Assembly (NCBI GenBank): GCA_964484515.1
Contig: CAZAGT010000286.1
Location: 1-6,910, forward strand
Direction: 5' to 3'
Length of the DNA stretch: 6,910 bases
From: CAZAGT01 sp964484515
Lineage (GTDB): Bacteria > Desulfobacterota > DSM-4660 > Desulfatiglandales > HGW-15
A program made the position numbers and the translations under genes. The notes under the pieces were generated by a model. The model was not told the DNA's origin. It searched no databases and saw nothing but the letters and a program-made list of their open reading frames with translations. This document shows, piece by piece, positions 1 to 6,686 of the stretch (position 1 is its first letter; each line of letters begins with the position of its first letter).

Positions 1-1
1 G

Positions 2-2164
2 GCCATGGGCGATACGGGCCCTTGTGGCCGTTGCTCCGAGATCTTGATTGATCAGGGGGAAGGGCTGAGTTGCGGGAGACCCGACTGTGCCCCGGGATGT
101 GACTGCGACCGCTACCTAGAGATTTGGAACCTGGTCTTTACCCAGTTCGACCGTGATCCTCAGGGACAGCTGAATCCTTTGCCGAAACCGAATATCGACA
201 CAGGAATGGGTTTGGAGAGGATTGCGGCCGTCGTACAGGGGGTGACGTCGAACTACGACACCGATCTGTTCACGGATCTGATCGCCGAGGCAGAAGGCCT
301 GTCCGAAAAAAAATACGGAGCGGACCCAAAGCTGGATATCTCCTTTCGGGTAATCGCGGATCACGCGCGGGCCACCGCTTTCTTGGTCGGTGACGGCATC
401 ATGCCCTCGAACGAAGGTCGCGGCTATGTCCTCCGGCGGATCGTTCGCCGGGCCATCCGCTTTGGCCAGGTCCTTGGTCTTGATGGGCCGTTTTTCCACC
501 GAATCGCCAATCGCGTCGTCGACATCATGGGCCCCGACTACGGCGAACTCCTGGCTTCCCGGAGCTTCATTCATGGGATCGTACTCAATGAGGAAAAACG
601 TTTTGCCGACACCCTCTTATACGGCTTGAAGGTCTTGAACGATGAAATCGCCGAACTCAAGGCCCGGAATGAGGACACCATTCCGGGGGCCCTGAGCTTT
701 AAGCTCTACGACACGTACGGCCTGTCGGTGGACATCGTGGAGGACGTCGCTCGGGAAGAAGGACTCAAGGTAGATATGGCCAGTTACGAAGAGTCCATGA
801 CCGTCCAGCGAAGTCAATCCCAGGAGGCCTGGAAGGGAAGTGGCGAGGAAGAAATCCCGGAGGCCTATCGCAAGCTAACCGCCCGCGGCCTGAAGACCCG
901 GTTTTTGGGATATGAGAACCTGACTTCAACGGCAGAGGTCTTGGCTGTCATCAGTGCCGGCAAGGTGCGTCCCTCGGTCGAGACCGGCCAGGAATTAGAG
1001 ATCGTCTTGAACCAAACACCTTTCTACGGGGAAGCGGGCGGTCAAGTGGGGGATTCGGGCTGGCTGACGAATGACGGCATGCGATTTCAGGTCACGAATA
1101 CCCTTAGATTTGGTGACCACCTCTTTGCCCATCAAGGAAGACTCGAACGAGGAGAAATCAAGGTGGGCGACCACGTCGAGGCTGAGGTGGATATACAGCG
1201 GCGACAGGCTACGGCCCTTAATCACACGGCGACCCATCTTCTTCATGCCGCCTTGCGCGAAATTCTGGGCGACCACGTCAAACAGGCGGGCTCGCTTGTG
1301 GCGCCTGACAAGCTCCGTTTCGATTTTAGCCACTTCACCCAGGTTGGCAAAGACCGACTGAAGGAGGTGGAAGATCTCGTCAACGCACGGATTCGGGAGA
1401 ACCTCCCGCTTGCCACCGACGTGATGTCTAGAGAAGAGGCCATGAAGACGGGAGCCATGGCCATCTTTGAAGAGCGCTACGGTGAAACCGTCCGATTGGT
1501 TCAGATCGGGAATGGAGTCAGCATGGAGTTGTGCGGCGGGACTCATACGGCCAGGACGGGTGACATCGGACTTTTCACCATCGTCGGCGAGAGCGCTGTG
1601 GGGGCGAATCTTCGCCGGATCGAGGCCCTCACCGGCAAGGCCGCCCTTGGGCGCCTGCAAGGCCTCGAGGAGGAAATGTCATCCATCGCCCTGCTTTTAA
1701 AAGCGGTGCCGGAACAGGTACGAGATAGGATCGCGCGCCTCCTACAGGAACAAAAGGAAAGGGAACGGGAAATCGAATCCCTCAAGGCCCGCCTCTTCAC
1801 CACTCAGTCTGAAGATGTACTCAGTGGGCTAAGGACTATCGGAGACATGGACGTCCTGGTTCAGGAAGTGACGGCCGAATCTCCACGGGATCTGCGCGAA
1901 ATGCTCGATCGTATCAAGGATAGACTCAAATCCGGCATCGTCGTCTTAGGATCCAAACAGCCAGACAAGGCTATGCTGATCTGCGCTGTCACCAAGGACC
2001 TTCTGGGCCGAATCAAGGCCGGTGACATCATCAAGGAATTGGCCGGGATGGTGGGAGGTAAAGGGGGAGGACGTGCGGATATGGCTCAGGGCGGCGGAAG
2101 CAAGCCGGAGAACCTTAAGAAGGCCCTCGATTCAGTCTACGACATCGTTGCGGGACAGGCCTAA
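2..2164 (+). CDS. alaS: Alanyl-tRNA synthetase, 5'-truncated by window edge
   Basis: Cytosolic class II synthetase that charges tRNA-Ala with alanine and edits misacylated Ser/Gly-tRNA. The frame is open from base 2 and the real start lies upstream. About 720 of roughly 870-880 usual residues are visible, so about 150 N-terminal residues are missing. Counting from the Met codon at base 5: MGDTGPCGRCSEI (1-13) and GMGLERIAAVVQG (67-79, class II motif 3) belong to the catalytic domain. NEGRGYVLRR is at 136-145. The editing domain has FYGEAGGQVGD (340-350) and the zinc set H407, H411 (HTATH) and C510, H514 (CGGTH). A charged, probably coiled-coil stretch lies near 552-600. The C-Ala domain has the glycine-rich GGKGGGRADMAQGGG (684-698). 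Cys23, 28, 32 and 34 form a cysteine-rich insert. There are no frameshifts. The TAA stop overlaps the bamD stop on the other strand. Family assignment is very secure. Confidence 0.98.
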   Translation, partial: AMGDTGPCGRCSEILIDQGEGLSCGRPDCAPGCDCDRYLEIWNLVFTQFDRDPQGQLNPLPKPNIDTGMGLERIAAVVQGVTSNYDTDLFTDLIAEAEGLSEKKYGADPKLDISFRVIADHARATAFLVGDGIMPSNEGRGYVLRRIVRRAIRFGQVLGLDGPFFHRIANRVVDIMGPDYGELLASRSFIHGIVLNEEKRFADTLLYGLKVLNDEIAELKARNEDTIPGALSFKLYDTYGLSVDIVEDVAREEGLKVDMASYEESMTVQRSQSQEAWKGSGEEEIPEAYRKLTARGLKTRFLGYENLTSTAEVLAVISAGKVRPSVETGQELEIVLNQTPFYGEAGGQVGDSGWLTNDGMRFQVTNTLRFGDHLFAHQGRLERGEIKVGDHVEAEVDIQRRQATALNHTATHLLHAALREILGDHVKQAGSLVAPDKLRFDFSHFTQVGKDRLKEVEDLVNARIRENLPLATDVMSREEAMKTGAMAIFEERYGETVRLVQIGNGVSMELCGGTHTARTGDIGLFTIVGESAVGANLRRIEALTGKAALGRLQGLEEEMSSIALLLKAVPEQVRDRIARLLQEQKEREREIESLKARLFTTQSEDVLSGLRTIGDMDVLVQEVTAESPRDLREMLDRIKDRLKSGIVVLGSKQPDKAMLICAVTKDLLGRIKAGDIIKELAGMVGGKGGGRADMAQGGGSKPENLKKALDSVYDIVAGQA

Positions 2165-2880
2165 TCCTCCACGCTTTCCTGCGCAATCTTGTCTTTACAC
2201 TTACTGATGTATTCCATCGCCTCGTGATATTGTCCCATGTCGGGATAGCGCTCGATGACGGTCGAATACCGAACCATGGCGGATCGATATTTCCCCATCT
2301 TGTAGTAGTAGTGGCCCACGTATAATTCATATTCGGCCAGGTAGATGAGGCACCGTCTGATGCTCAAGCGGGCCTGCTTTGCGTAGTCACTTCGCGGAAA
2401 CCGCCTGATCAACCCCTCAAAATCCTGCTTGGCTAGGAGCGTGTGGGTCTGGTCTCGATCGATGGTCGACATTTGACTGAAATGGCACATGCCCTTCTGG
2501 TACAGGACATAGGGGACCTCTTTGTGTTTCGGATGTAGCCGCTCAAACTCAGTGTACGCCTCATAGGCCGCTTCATACTCCTTCTTTTTATAAAGGGCAT
2601 CGGCCATCTTCAACTCTGCCAGAGCAGCGTATCTGCTGTAGGGGTAACGATCCTTGACGTTTTGAAAGGCCTCGGTAGCCGCCTCGTAACGACCCTTTTC
2701 AAGGTTGGACATCCCTTTGTCCATGAGTTCGGCCGCTGACTCCTCCTCGTCCCCACCGAACAGGTCCTTCCAAGCGGAGCAACCACCCAGCAGGAAGATA
2801 GCCGCAGAAGCCACTACGACATACACGGCGATTTGACGCGTTCTAGCCACCCCTTGCCACCCCCTTGGAAATGAGATCAT
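2161..2880 (-). CDS. bamD: Outer membrane assembly lipoprotein BamD (YfiO/ComL family)
   Basis: Periplasm-facing outer-membrane lipoprotein of the BAM complex, which with BamA folds beta-barrel proteins into the outer membrane. The protein is 239 residues (E. coli BamD is about 245). The lipoprotein signal has Arg6, 13 and 15, a hydrophobic stretch 17-31 and lipobox LGGC with the lipidated Cys34; +2 is Ser, compatible with outer-membrane sorting. TPR-like helical repeats follow: about 50-80 (EKGRYEAATEAF), 86-115 (KKKEYEAAYEAY), 120-165, and a last one around 193-225 (MGKYRSAMVRY). DRDQT at 141-145 followed by FEGLIRRFPRSDY is typical of BamD. Start choice: the ATG at 2880 has AAGAGG 8 bases upstream. 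An in-frame GTG at 2889 lies inside that Shine-Dalgarno sequence, so I reject it. The gene follows trxB by 18 bp and is probably its co-transcribed third gene. Its TAG stop overlaps the end of alaS. Confidence 0.93.
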   Translation of the reverse strand: MISFPRGWQGVARTRQIAVYVVVASAAIFLLGGCSAWKDLFGGDEEESAAELMDKGMSNLEKGRYEAATEAFQNVKDRYPYSRYAALAELKMADALYKKKEYEAAYEAYTEFERLHPKHKEVPYVLYQKGMCHFSQMSTIDRDQTHTLLAKQDFEGLIRRFPRSDYAKQARLSIRRCLIYLAEYELYVGHYYYKMGKYRSAMVRYSTVIERYPDMGQYHEAMEYISKCKDKIAQESVED

Positions 2881-2888
2881 ACACCGCA

Positions 2889-2894
2889 CCTCTT
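2889..2894 (-). promoter_or_regulatory. Ribosome binding site deciding the bamD start
   Basis: On the minus strand AAGAGG (2894 to 2889) precedes the ATG at 2880 by 8 bases. It lies in the 18-bp gap after the trxB stop. It overlaps the alternative in-frame GTG at 2889-2887, which argues against that longer start. Confidence 0.65.
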
Positions 2895-2898
2895 GTCG

Positions 2899-3819
2899 TT
2901 ACGCCCGCGGGAGGCTCTCCAAGTACTTTTCCACCGAGTAGGATGCGGCAGCCCCTTCACCAACCGCAGTAGAGATCTGACGGAACAGCTTGGCCCTGAC
3001 ATCACCGGCGGCAAATACACCTGGTGCCGACGTCTGCATGTTATCATCGGTCTTGATGAAACCGTTTTCGTCCAGCTCGATGATGCCCCTCAGGAAATCC
3101 GTATTGGGAATGGTACCGATGAAAATGAAGACACCCTGGACTTCCTTGCGACTGAATTCGCCGGTCTTGACGTTCTTGAGTTCTATCCCTTCAACGCCAT
3201 CGCCGCCCAGGATCTTGGTGGGGACCGTGTCCCAGATGAACTCGATCTTTTCCTCGGCGAACGCCCGCTCCTGGAGCAACTTGATCGCCCTGAGGGCGTC
3301 GCGGCGGTGAATGACCTTTATAGTGCTGGCAAAACGGGTCAAAAAGATGGCCTCTTCCATCGCCGTATCTCCGCCGCCGATAACAGCGACGTCCTGATCC
3401 CTGTAGAAGGGGCCATCACAGGTGGCACAGTAGGAGACCCCTTTCCCGATCAAAGCCTCCTCCCCATCGACCCCTAGTCTTTTCCAAGCCGCACCGGGCG
3501 TCAGGATAACGGCCTTCGTCTCGAGGTCTCCCTTGTTCGTCGTTAGGATCCGCCTATCATCTTTGAGCTCGAGCTTCATGACCTCTTCAGTGCGGATCTC
3601 AAGGCCGAAGTTTTCGGCTTGAGCCTTCATCTTGTCGACGAGCTCAAATCCTGAAATCCCCTCCGGAAAGCCTGGGTAGTTCTCCACACGGTCGGTAGTC
3701 AACACTTGGCCTCCCGGAGCAAGCTTCTCCAGGAGTACGCAGTCAAGGCGCGCCCTGGCAGCGTAGAGGCCGGCCGTCAAACCGGCGGGACCCCCGCCTA
3801 TGATGACCAAATCATGCAT
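2899..3819 (-). CDS. trxB: Thioredoxin reductase (NADPH, FAD)
   Basis: Cytosolic low-molecular-weight flavoprotein that reduces thioredoxin with NADPH. It is 306 residues, the normal bacterial length (about 305-325). The N-terminal FAD-binding fold has GGGPAG (8-13). The redox-active disulfide is CATC (Cys131, Cys134). The inserted NADPH domain has GGGDTAMEEA (148-157) and HRRDALRA (171-178), whose arginines are the known NADPH 2'-phosphate signature. The second FAD motif is GVFAAGDVR (267-275), followed by QISTAVGEGA. All catalytic elements are present, so it should be active. The ATG directly follows the trxA TAG with no spacer and in the same frame. No good Shine-Dalgarno sequence lies just upstream, so translation probably depends on coupling to trxA. 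A ferredoxin-dependent or other electron donor is unlikely given the intact HRR motif. The TAA stop is 18 bp before bamD. Confidence 0.97.
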   Translation of the reverse strand: MHDLVIIGGGPAGLTAGLYAARARLDCVLLEKLAPGGQVLTTDRVENYPGFPEGISGFELVDKMKAQAENFGLEIRTEEVMKLELKDDRRILTTNKGDLETKAVILTPGAAWKRLGVDGEEALIGKGVSYCATCDGPFYRDQDVAVIGGGDTAMEEAIFLTRFASTIKVIHRRDALRAIKLLQERAFAEEKIEFIWDTVPTKILGGDGVEGIELKNVKTGEFSRKEVQGVFIFIGTIPNTDFLRGIIELDENGFIKTDDNMQTSAPGVFAAGDVRAKLFRQISTAVGEGAAASYSVEKYLESLPRA

Positions 3820-4143
3820 CTACAGAAGTTTTTTCAGTTCTTCTTCGATGGCGCTCTTGGGTTGGGCCCCAACGATGGTCTGGGCGACCTCTCCCCCTTT
3901 GAAAAGAATCAAGGTGGGTATGTTGCGTATGCCGAATCTGGCGGGTGTCTGCCGATTCTGGTCTACGTCCATCTTTGCAACCTTGATCTTGCCCTTGTAG
4001 TCCTCAGCCAGTTCCTTAACAACGGGGGCCACCATCCGGCAGGGGCCACACCACTCAGCCCAAAAATCCACAACTGCCGGGAGGTCGGAATTCACGATTT
4101 CCGTGTCAAAATTTTCATCAGTCACTTCCAGTAAGTCTGCCAT
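3820..4143 (-). CDS. trxA: Thioredoxin
   Basis: Small cytosolic thiol-disulfide reductant, kept reduced by the adjacent TrxB. It is 107 residues, the normal thioredoxin size. The active site is WCGPC with Cys32 and Cys35. Buried Asp26, Trp28 and the cis-proline Pro76 (IPT) fall at exactly the E. coli TrxA positions. KGGE and a C-terminal amphipathic helix (SAIEEELKKLL) complete the fold. The frame stays open upstream to 4206, which would add 21 residues, but I choose the ATG at 4143. It has AAAGGAG 7 bases upstream, it gives canonical numbering, and the longer start would lie in the -35 box of the predicted promoter. No signal peptide is present, so it is cytosolic. It is the first gene of trxA-trxB-bamD, and its TAG abuts the trxB ATG. 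Confidence 0.97.
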   Translation of the reverse strand: MADLLEVTDENFDTEIVNSDLPAVVDFWAEWCGPCRMVAPVVKELAEDYKGKIKVAKMDVDQNRQTPARFGIRNIPTLILFKGGEVAQTIVGAQPKSAIEEELKKLL

Positions 4144-4150
4144 CTCGAGA

Positions 4151-4157
4151 CTCCTTT
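4151..4157 (-). promoter_or_regulatory. Ribosome binding site of trxA
   Basis: AAAGGAG on the minus strand (4157 to 4151) lies 7 bases before the ATG at 4143. It is the best Shine-Dalgarno sequence of the leftward operon and fixes the 107-residue thioredoxin start. Confidence 0.8.
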
Positions 4158-4179
4158 CGACGGACAAATTTCGGAATCC

Positions 4180-4206
4180 ATTAACACGGGTGGCCTGCTT
4201 TGTCAA
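4180..4206 (-). promoter_or_regulatory. Candidate sigma70-type promoter for the trxA-trxB-bamD operon
   Basis: Reading leftward, a perfect -35 TTGACA (4206-4201) is followed after 15 bases by GTTAAT (4185-4180), which matches 4 of 6 of the -10 consensus. An alternative TAATGG at 17-base spacing is a poorer match. Transcription would begin near 4173, leaving a leader of about 30 bases that contains the trxA Shine-Dalgarno sequence. The location is right, but the -10 box is only moderate and the spacing is short. Confidence 0.5.
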
Positions 4207-4357
4207 CCGCGCTAGATAAGGTGATACGGAGGCAAGCGCTCTTTAAGACATCGAAACAAACGTCTCAAAACGGCCCCTATGCGTCTACACGAAACCCCAA
4301 GCCCGGCCCTAGGAATCTCCCTATATTTACCTCTTAGACACCCAGCCGGATTCCGGG

Positions 4358-4385
4358 TTGACTCCTCTTTTGAAACTGCGAGAAT
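4358..4385 (+). promoter_or_regulatory. Candidate sigma70-type promoter for radA
   Basis: TTGACT (4358-4363, 5 of 6 to the -35 consensus) is followed after 16 bases by GAGAAT (4380-4385, 4 of 6 to the -10 consensus). Transcription would start near 4392, giving a leader of about 85 bases before the chosen radA ATG. This is a plausible match by eye only. Confidence 0.4.
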
Positions 4386-4467
4386 AGTGCCAGTCTTCAA
4401 TACGGCTATGGGCAGGGTTACTTCAAGATCCTCGCGTCATGCCGAATAACCGTGACGCACCAAGCGC

Positions 4468-4471
4468 GGAG
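4468..4471 (+). promoter_or_regulatory. Ribosome binding site deciding the radA start
   Basis: GGAG (extended GGAGAG) lies 6 bases before the ATG at 4478. The upstream in-frame ATG at 4439 has no comparable sequence, so the downstream start is preferred. Confidence 0.6.
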
Positions 4472-4477
4472 AGCACG

Positions 4478-5833
4478 ATGAAGAAAGCTGAACGAATGAT
4501 GTATGTCTGCCAGGGCTGCGGTTATCAGACACCCAAATGGCTCGGACGCTGCCCTGATTGCGGCCAATGGGACTCTCTCGTGGAAGAAGTGCAGGAATAT
4601 CGCACGCCGAAGCATCCCCCTTCCTCTTCGAATGACCCCCAGAGCATCGAGGCCATTTCGCTCGATCCCGATCTCAGGTACGGATCAGGTTTGATGGAAT
4701 TTGATCGGACCCTGGGGGGCGGCCTTGTTCCGGGCTCCCTTGTGCTCCTCGGCGGGGACCCTGGAATCGGGAAATCGACCCTTATCCTCCAGGTAGCCGG
4801 CAGGGTATCCCGGGAAGGGTTGAAGGCGCTGTACGTATCGGGAGAAGAATCACCTCAGCAGGTAAAGATGAGAGCCGAACGGCTCGCAATCCATTCTGAG
4901 AATCTCTACCTCTTAGCCGAAACCTGCATCGAGCGGCTGTTCGAAAAAACAAAGGCCATGGCTCCGCGACTCCTCGTCGTGGATTCGATACAGACCATCT
5001 ACTCAGACTCTCTGCCCTCGGCCCCAGGCAGCATCGGACAGGTCAGGGAGGTCTCTGCCCAGCTCTTGCGGTGGGCAAAAGAATCTGGGACTCCCACCTT
5101 CCTGATCGGTCATGTGACCAAAGACGGCGCCATTGCCGGCCCGAAGGTCCTTGAACACATCGTGGATACCGTCCTCTATTTTGAGGGCGACCGGTCGCAT
5201 GCATTCAGGATCTTACGATGTGTCAAGAACCGCTATGGCTCCACAAACGAAATCGGGGTCTTCGAGATGAAGGACTCCGGTCTCGCAGCCGTCGGTAACC
5301 CCTCGAAGGTCTTTTTGGAGGAAAGACCGCTGGAGGCATCCGGCTCGACGGTCATCCCTTGCATGGAAGGGACCAGACCGCTACTCGTGGAGATCCAGGC
5401 CCTGGTAGGACCAAGCCCATTTGGGGTACCACGCAGGACGACCATCGGCATCGAGCACAACCGGATTTCCTTGCTGGTGGCCGTCATGGGAAAACGAATG
5501 GGCTTGGAGATGGGAGACCAAGACATCTTCGTCAACGTGGCCGGTGGCTTGCGAGTTGATGAACCGGCTGCGGATTTGGCCGTCGTCGCCGCCCTTGTAT
5601 CGAGCTTTCTGGACAGACCCGTTGCTCGGGATATGGTCATCTTTGGTGAAGTCGGCCTGGCAGGCGAGGTCCGGGGAGTCAGCCAACCCGAAATGCGGAT
5701 CAAGGAGGCTTCGAGACTGGGTTTCAGGCGTTGTCTGCTCTCAGAAAGCAATCTCGAGGCGTGTGGGACGACAGAGGGGATGGAATTCACAGGGATCGGC
5801 TCGCTCAAAGACCTGTTGGAGATGCTTTTCTGA
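4478..5833 (+). CDS. radA: DNA repair protein RadA (Sms)
   Basis: RecA-like DNA-dependent ATPase that processes recombination intermediates and promotes branch migration. It is 451 residues with the chosen start (E. coli RadA is 460). The N-terminal zinc finger has Cys11, Cys14, Cys25 and Cys28 (CQGC...CPDC). The ATPase core has Walker A GDPGIGKST (93-101) and a Walker B-like LLVVDSIQT (165-173). The RadA-specific KNRYGS motif is at 250-255. The C-terminal Lon protease-like domain (about 290-451) includes DEPAADLAVVAAL (361-373) and FGEVGLAGEVRGV (389-401); RadA Lon-like domains are known to lack peptidase activity. Start choice: an ATG at 4439 would add 13 residues, but the ATG at 4478 has GGAG upstream and places the first zinc Cys at residue 11, as in E. 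coli. Its neighbours are unrelated in function. It is divergent from trxA and its stop is 8 bp from the converging patatin gene. Confidence 0.97.
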   Translation: MKKAERMMYVCQGCGYQTPKWLGRCPDCGQWDSLVEEVQEYRTPKHPPSSSNDPQSIEAISLDPDLRYGSGLMEFDRTLGGGLVPGSLVLLGGDPGIGKSTLILQVAGRVSREGLKALYVSGEESPQQVKMRAERLAIHSENLYLLAETCIERLFEKTKAMAPRLLVVDSIQTIYSDSLPSAPGSIGQVREVSAQLLRWAKESGTPTFLIGHVTKDGAIAGPKVLEHIVDTVLYFEGDRSHAFRILRCVKNRYGSTNEIGVFEMKDSGLAAVGNPSKVFLEERPLEASGSTVIPCMEGTRPLLVEIQALVGPSPFGVPRRTTIGIEHNRISLLVAVMGKRMGLEMGDQDIFVNVAGGLRVDEPAADLAVVAALVSSFLDRPVARDMVIFGEVGLAGEVRGVSQPEMRIKEASRLGFRRCLLSESNLEACGTTEGMEFTGIGSLKDLLEMLF

Positions 5834-5841
5834 TGTGCCGC

Positions 5842-6681
5842 TCAAGTGAGACAGTCGGAAAGAACTCGTAGCGCCACCTCTTGTGAATGACGGTAGGCCA
5901 ACGGCCCTTTTTCCAAACAGTTTGGTCCTAGCGCAGGTGCTTGGGTCCTCACTTCAATGACCTCGATCCCTTGCTGTTCAAGCGCATCGAGTTGCCTGCG
6001 ATAGGCCTCGTAGCGGGCTATATTGACGGACAGATGGTGTATACGCCACGGGGTCATTCTCTTTCTCGTCAGACGACTTGCCGGTACCGCCAGATTATCC
6101 GACCCAATAAAGTGAACGACGATCCTTTCCGCCCCGATATGATCGGCCAGGGCCAAAGCTGGCGCCTTGTTGACGACGCCTCCGTCGACATACAGGGAGC
6201 CATTCATGCGAACCGGCTTGAAGAGCACGGGAACTGCGCTCGATGCTTGCAGGCACCTCGCCAGGTCTCCCTCCACGAAAAGGGCTTCGCGCTGAAGCTC
6301 GAGATCGGTCGCGCAAATCAGAAGCGGAATTGGACAGTCTTCGATGCGTTTGACGGGGATCTTCCTCAGTAGTCTCAGGAACCTTTCGCCGTTGAGGTAT
6401 CCGCTGTATCCTTTGAACAAGCGAAGAGCGGCCTTGAGGATGGTTATAGCCGGATCGGGATCCCAGAAGTCGGCCTTCTTTAAGTTGAATAGAAGTCTGC
6501 GCACCGCATCATCCGGCATACCACTCGCAGCCATAGCGGCAACGATCGCCCCCGAGCTGGCACCTGCATAACCCGCCGGGGTGATTCTGGCTTGATGCAG
6601 GGCCGACAGAAACCCTGCGTGCGCAAAGAACCCAAAGAACCCCGATGAAAAAACGACACCCGTGCGAACAACCTTCCCCAC
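5842..6681 (-). CDS. Patatin-like phospholipase family protein
   Basis: Probable lipid acyl hydrolase with a Ser-Asp dyad; the natural substrate is unknown. It is 279 residues. The nucleophile elbow GASSG (40-44) places the catalytic serine at Ser42, followed by a helix (AIVAAMAASG). The catalytic Asp is Asp166 in YVDGGVVNKAP (164-174). ATDLE (124-128) and the QASSAVPVLFKPV stretch (145-157) are typical of patatins. The oxyanion loop is odd: instead of GGGxR/KG the protein has SSGFFGFFAHAG (12-23). No signal peptide or clear membrane segment is seen, so it is likely cytosolic or peripheral to the membrane; the C-terminal third (about 190-279) is basic and I recognise no domain there. Start choice: a GTG at 6681 with GGGAGGG 5 bases upstream. 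It may be its own transcription unit, converging on radA. The family is secure; the activity is inferred. Confidence 0.9.
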   Translation of the reverse strand: MGKVVRTGVVFSSGFFGFFAHAGFLSALHQARITPAGYAGASSGAIVAAMAASGMPDDAVRRLLFNLKKADFWDPDPAITILKAALRLFKGYSGYLNGERFLRLLRKIPVKRIEDCPIPLLICATDLELQREALFVEGDLARCLQASSAVPVLFKPVRMNGSLYVDGGVVNKAPALALADHIGAERIVVHFIGSDNLAVPASRLTRKRMTPWRIHHLSVNIARYEAYRRQLDALEQQGIEVIEVRTQAPALGPNCLEKGPLAYRHSQEVALRVLSDCLT

Positions 6682-6686
6682 GACTA

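Larger units (their letters stand above)
4144..4477. other. Divergent intergenic region between trxA and radA
   Basis: This 334-bp stretch separates the leftward trx operon from rightward radA. It holds a candidate promoter for each direction (near 4180-4206 on minus and 4358-4385 on plus), with about 150 bp between the two -35 boxes. It also holds an 11-bp palindrome, CCGGA-T-TCCGG (4346-4356), directly upstream of the radA -35, and an inverted repeat GCGTCA/TGACGC (4434-4439, 4453-4458) in the radA leader. The only open frame on the minus strand (4212-4400) starts with TTG, has no Shine-Dalgarno sequence and shows no recognisable domain, so I do not call it a gene. I see no tRNA, no LexA-like CTGT-N8-ACAG box and no terminator. 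Confidence 0.6.

Noticed and set aside
995..1660. Long open frame on the minus strand (221 codons) inside alaS
   Set aside because: It lies antisense to strongly conserved AlaRS editing-domain codons, shows no recognisable domain, and is a usual by-product of GC-rich codon bias.
2893..3477. 194-codon open frame on the plus strand opposite trxB
   Set aside because: It is antisense to clear thioredoxin reductase motifs, has no domain or good ribosome site, and reads as a codon-bias shadow.
4144..4206. N-terminal extension of thioredoxin (21 residues)
   Set aside because: It has no ribosome site, and it overlaps the predicted -35 and -10 boxes. The ATG at 4143 has AAAGGAG and gives canonical thioredoxin numbering.
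4212..4400. Possible 62-residue small protein in the trxA-radA gap
   Set aside because: It starts with TTG, has no Shine-Dalgarno sequence, overlaps the candidate radA promoter and has no similarity I recognise.
5233..5808. 191-codon open frame on the minus strand opposite radA
   Set aside because: Its composition is Ser/Thr/Pro/Arg rich as expected from antisense of coding DNA, and radA is unambiguous on the other strand.
5913..5925. Perfect palindrome CCAAAC-A-GTTTGG as a terminator for radA
   Set aside because: It is inside the patatin-like coding region, AT-rich in its stem, and no T-run follows it in either direction.
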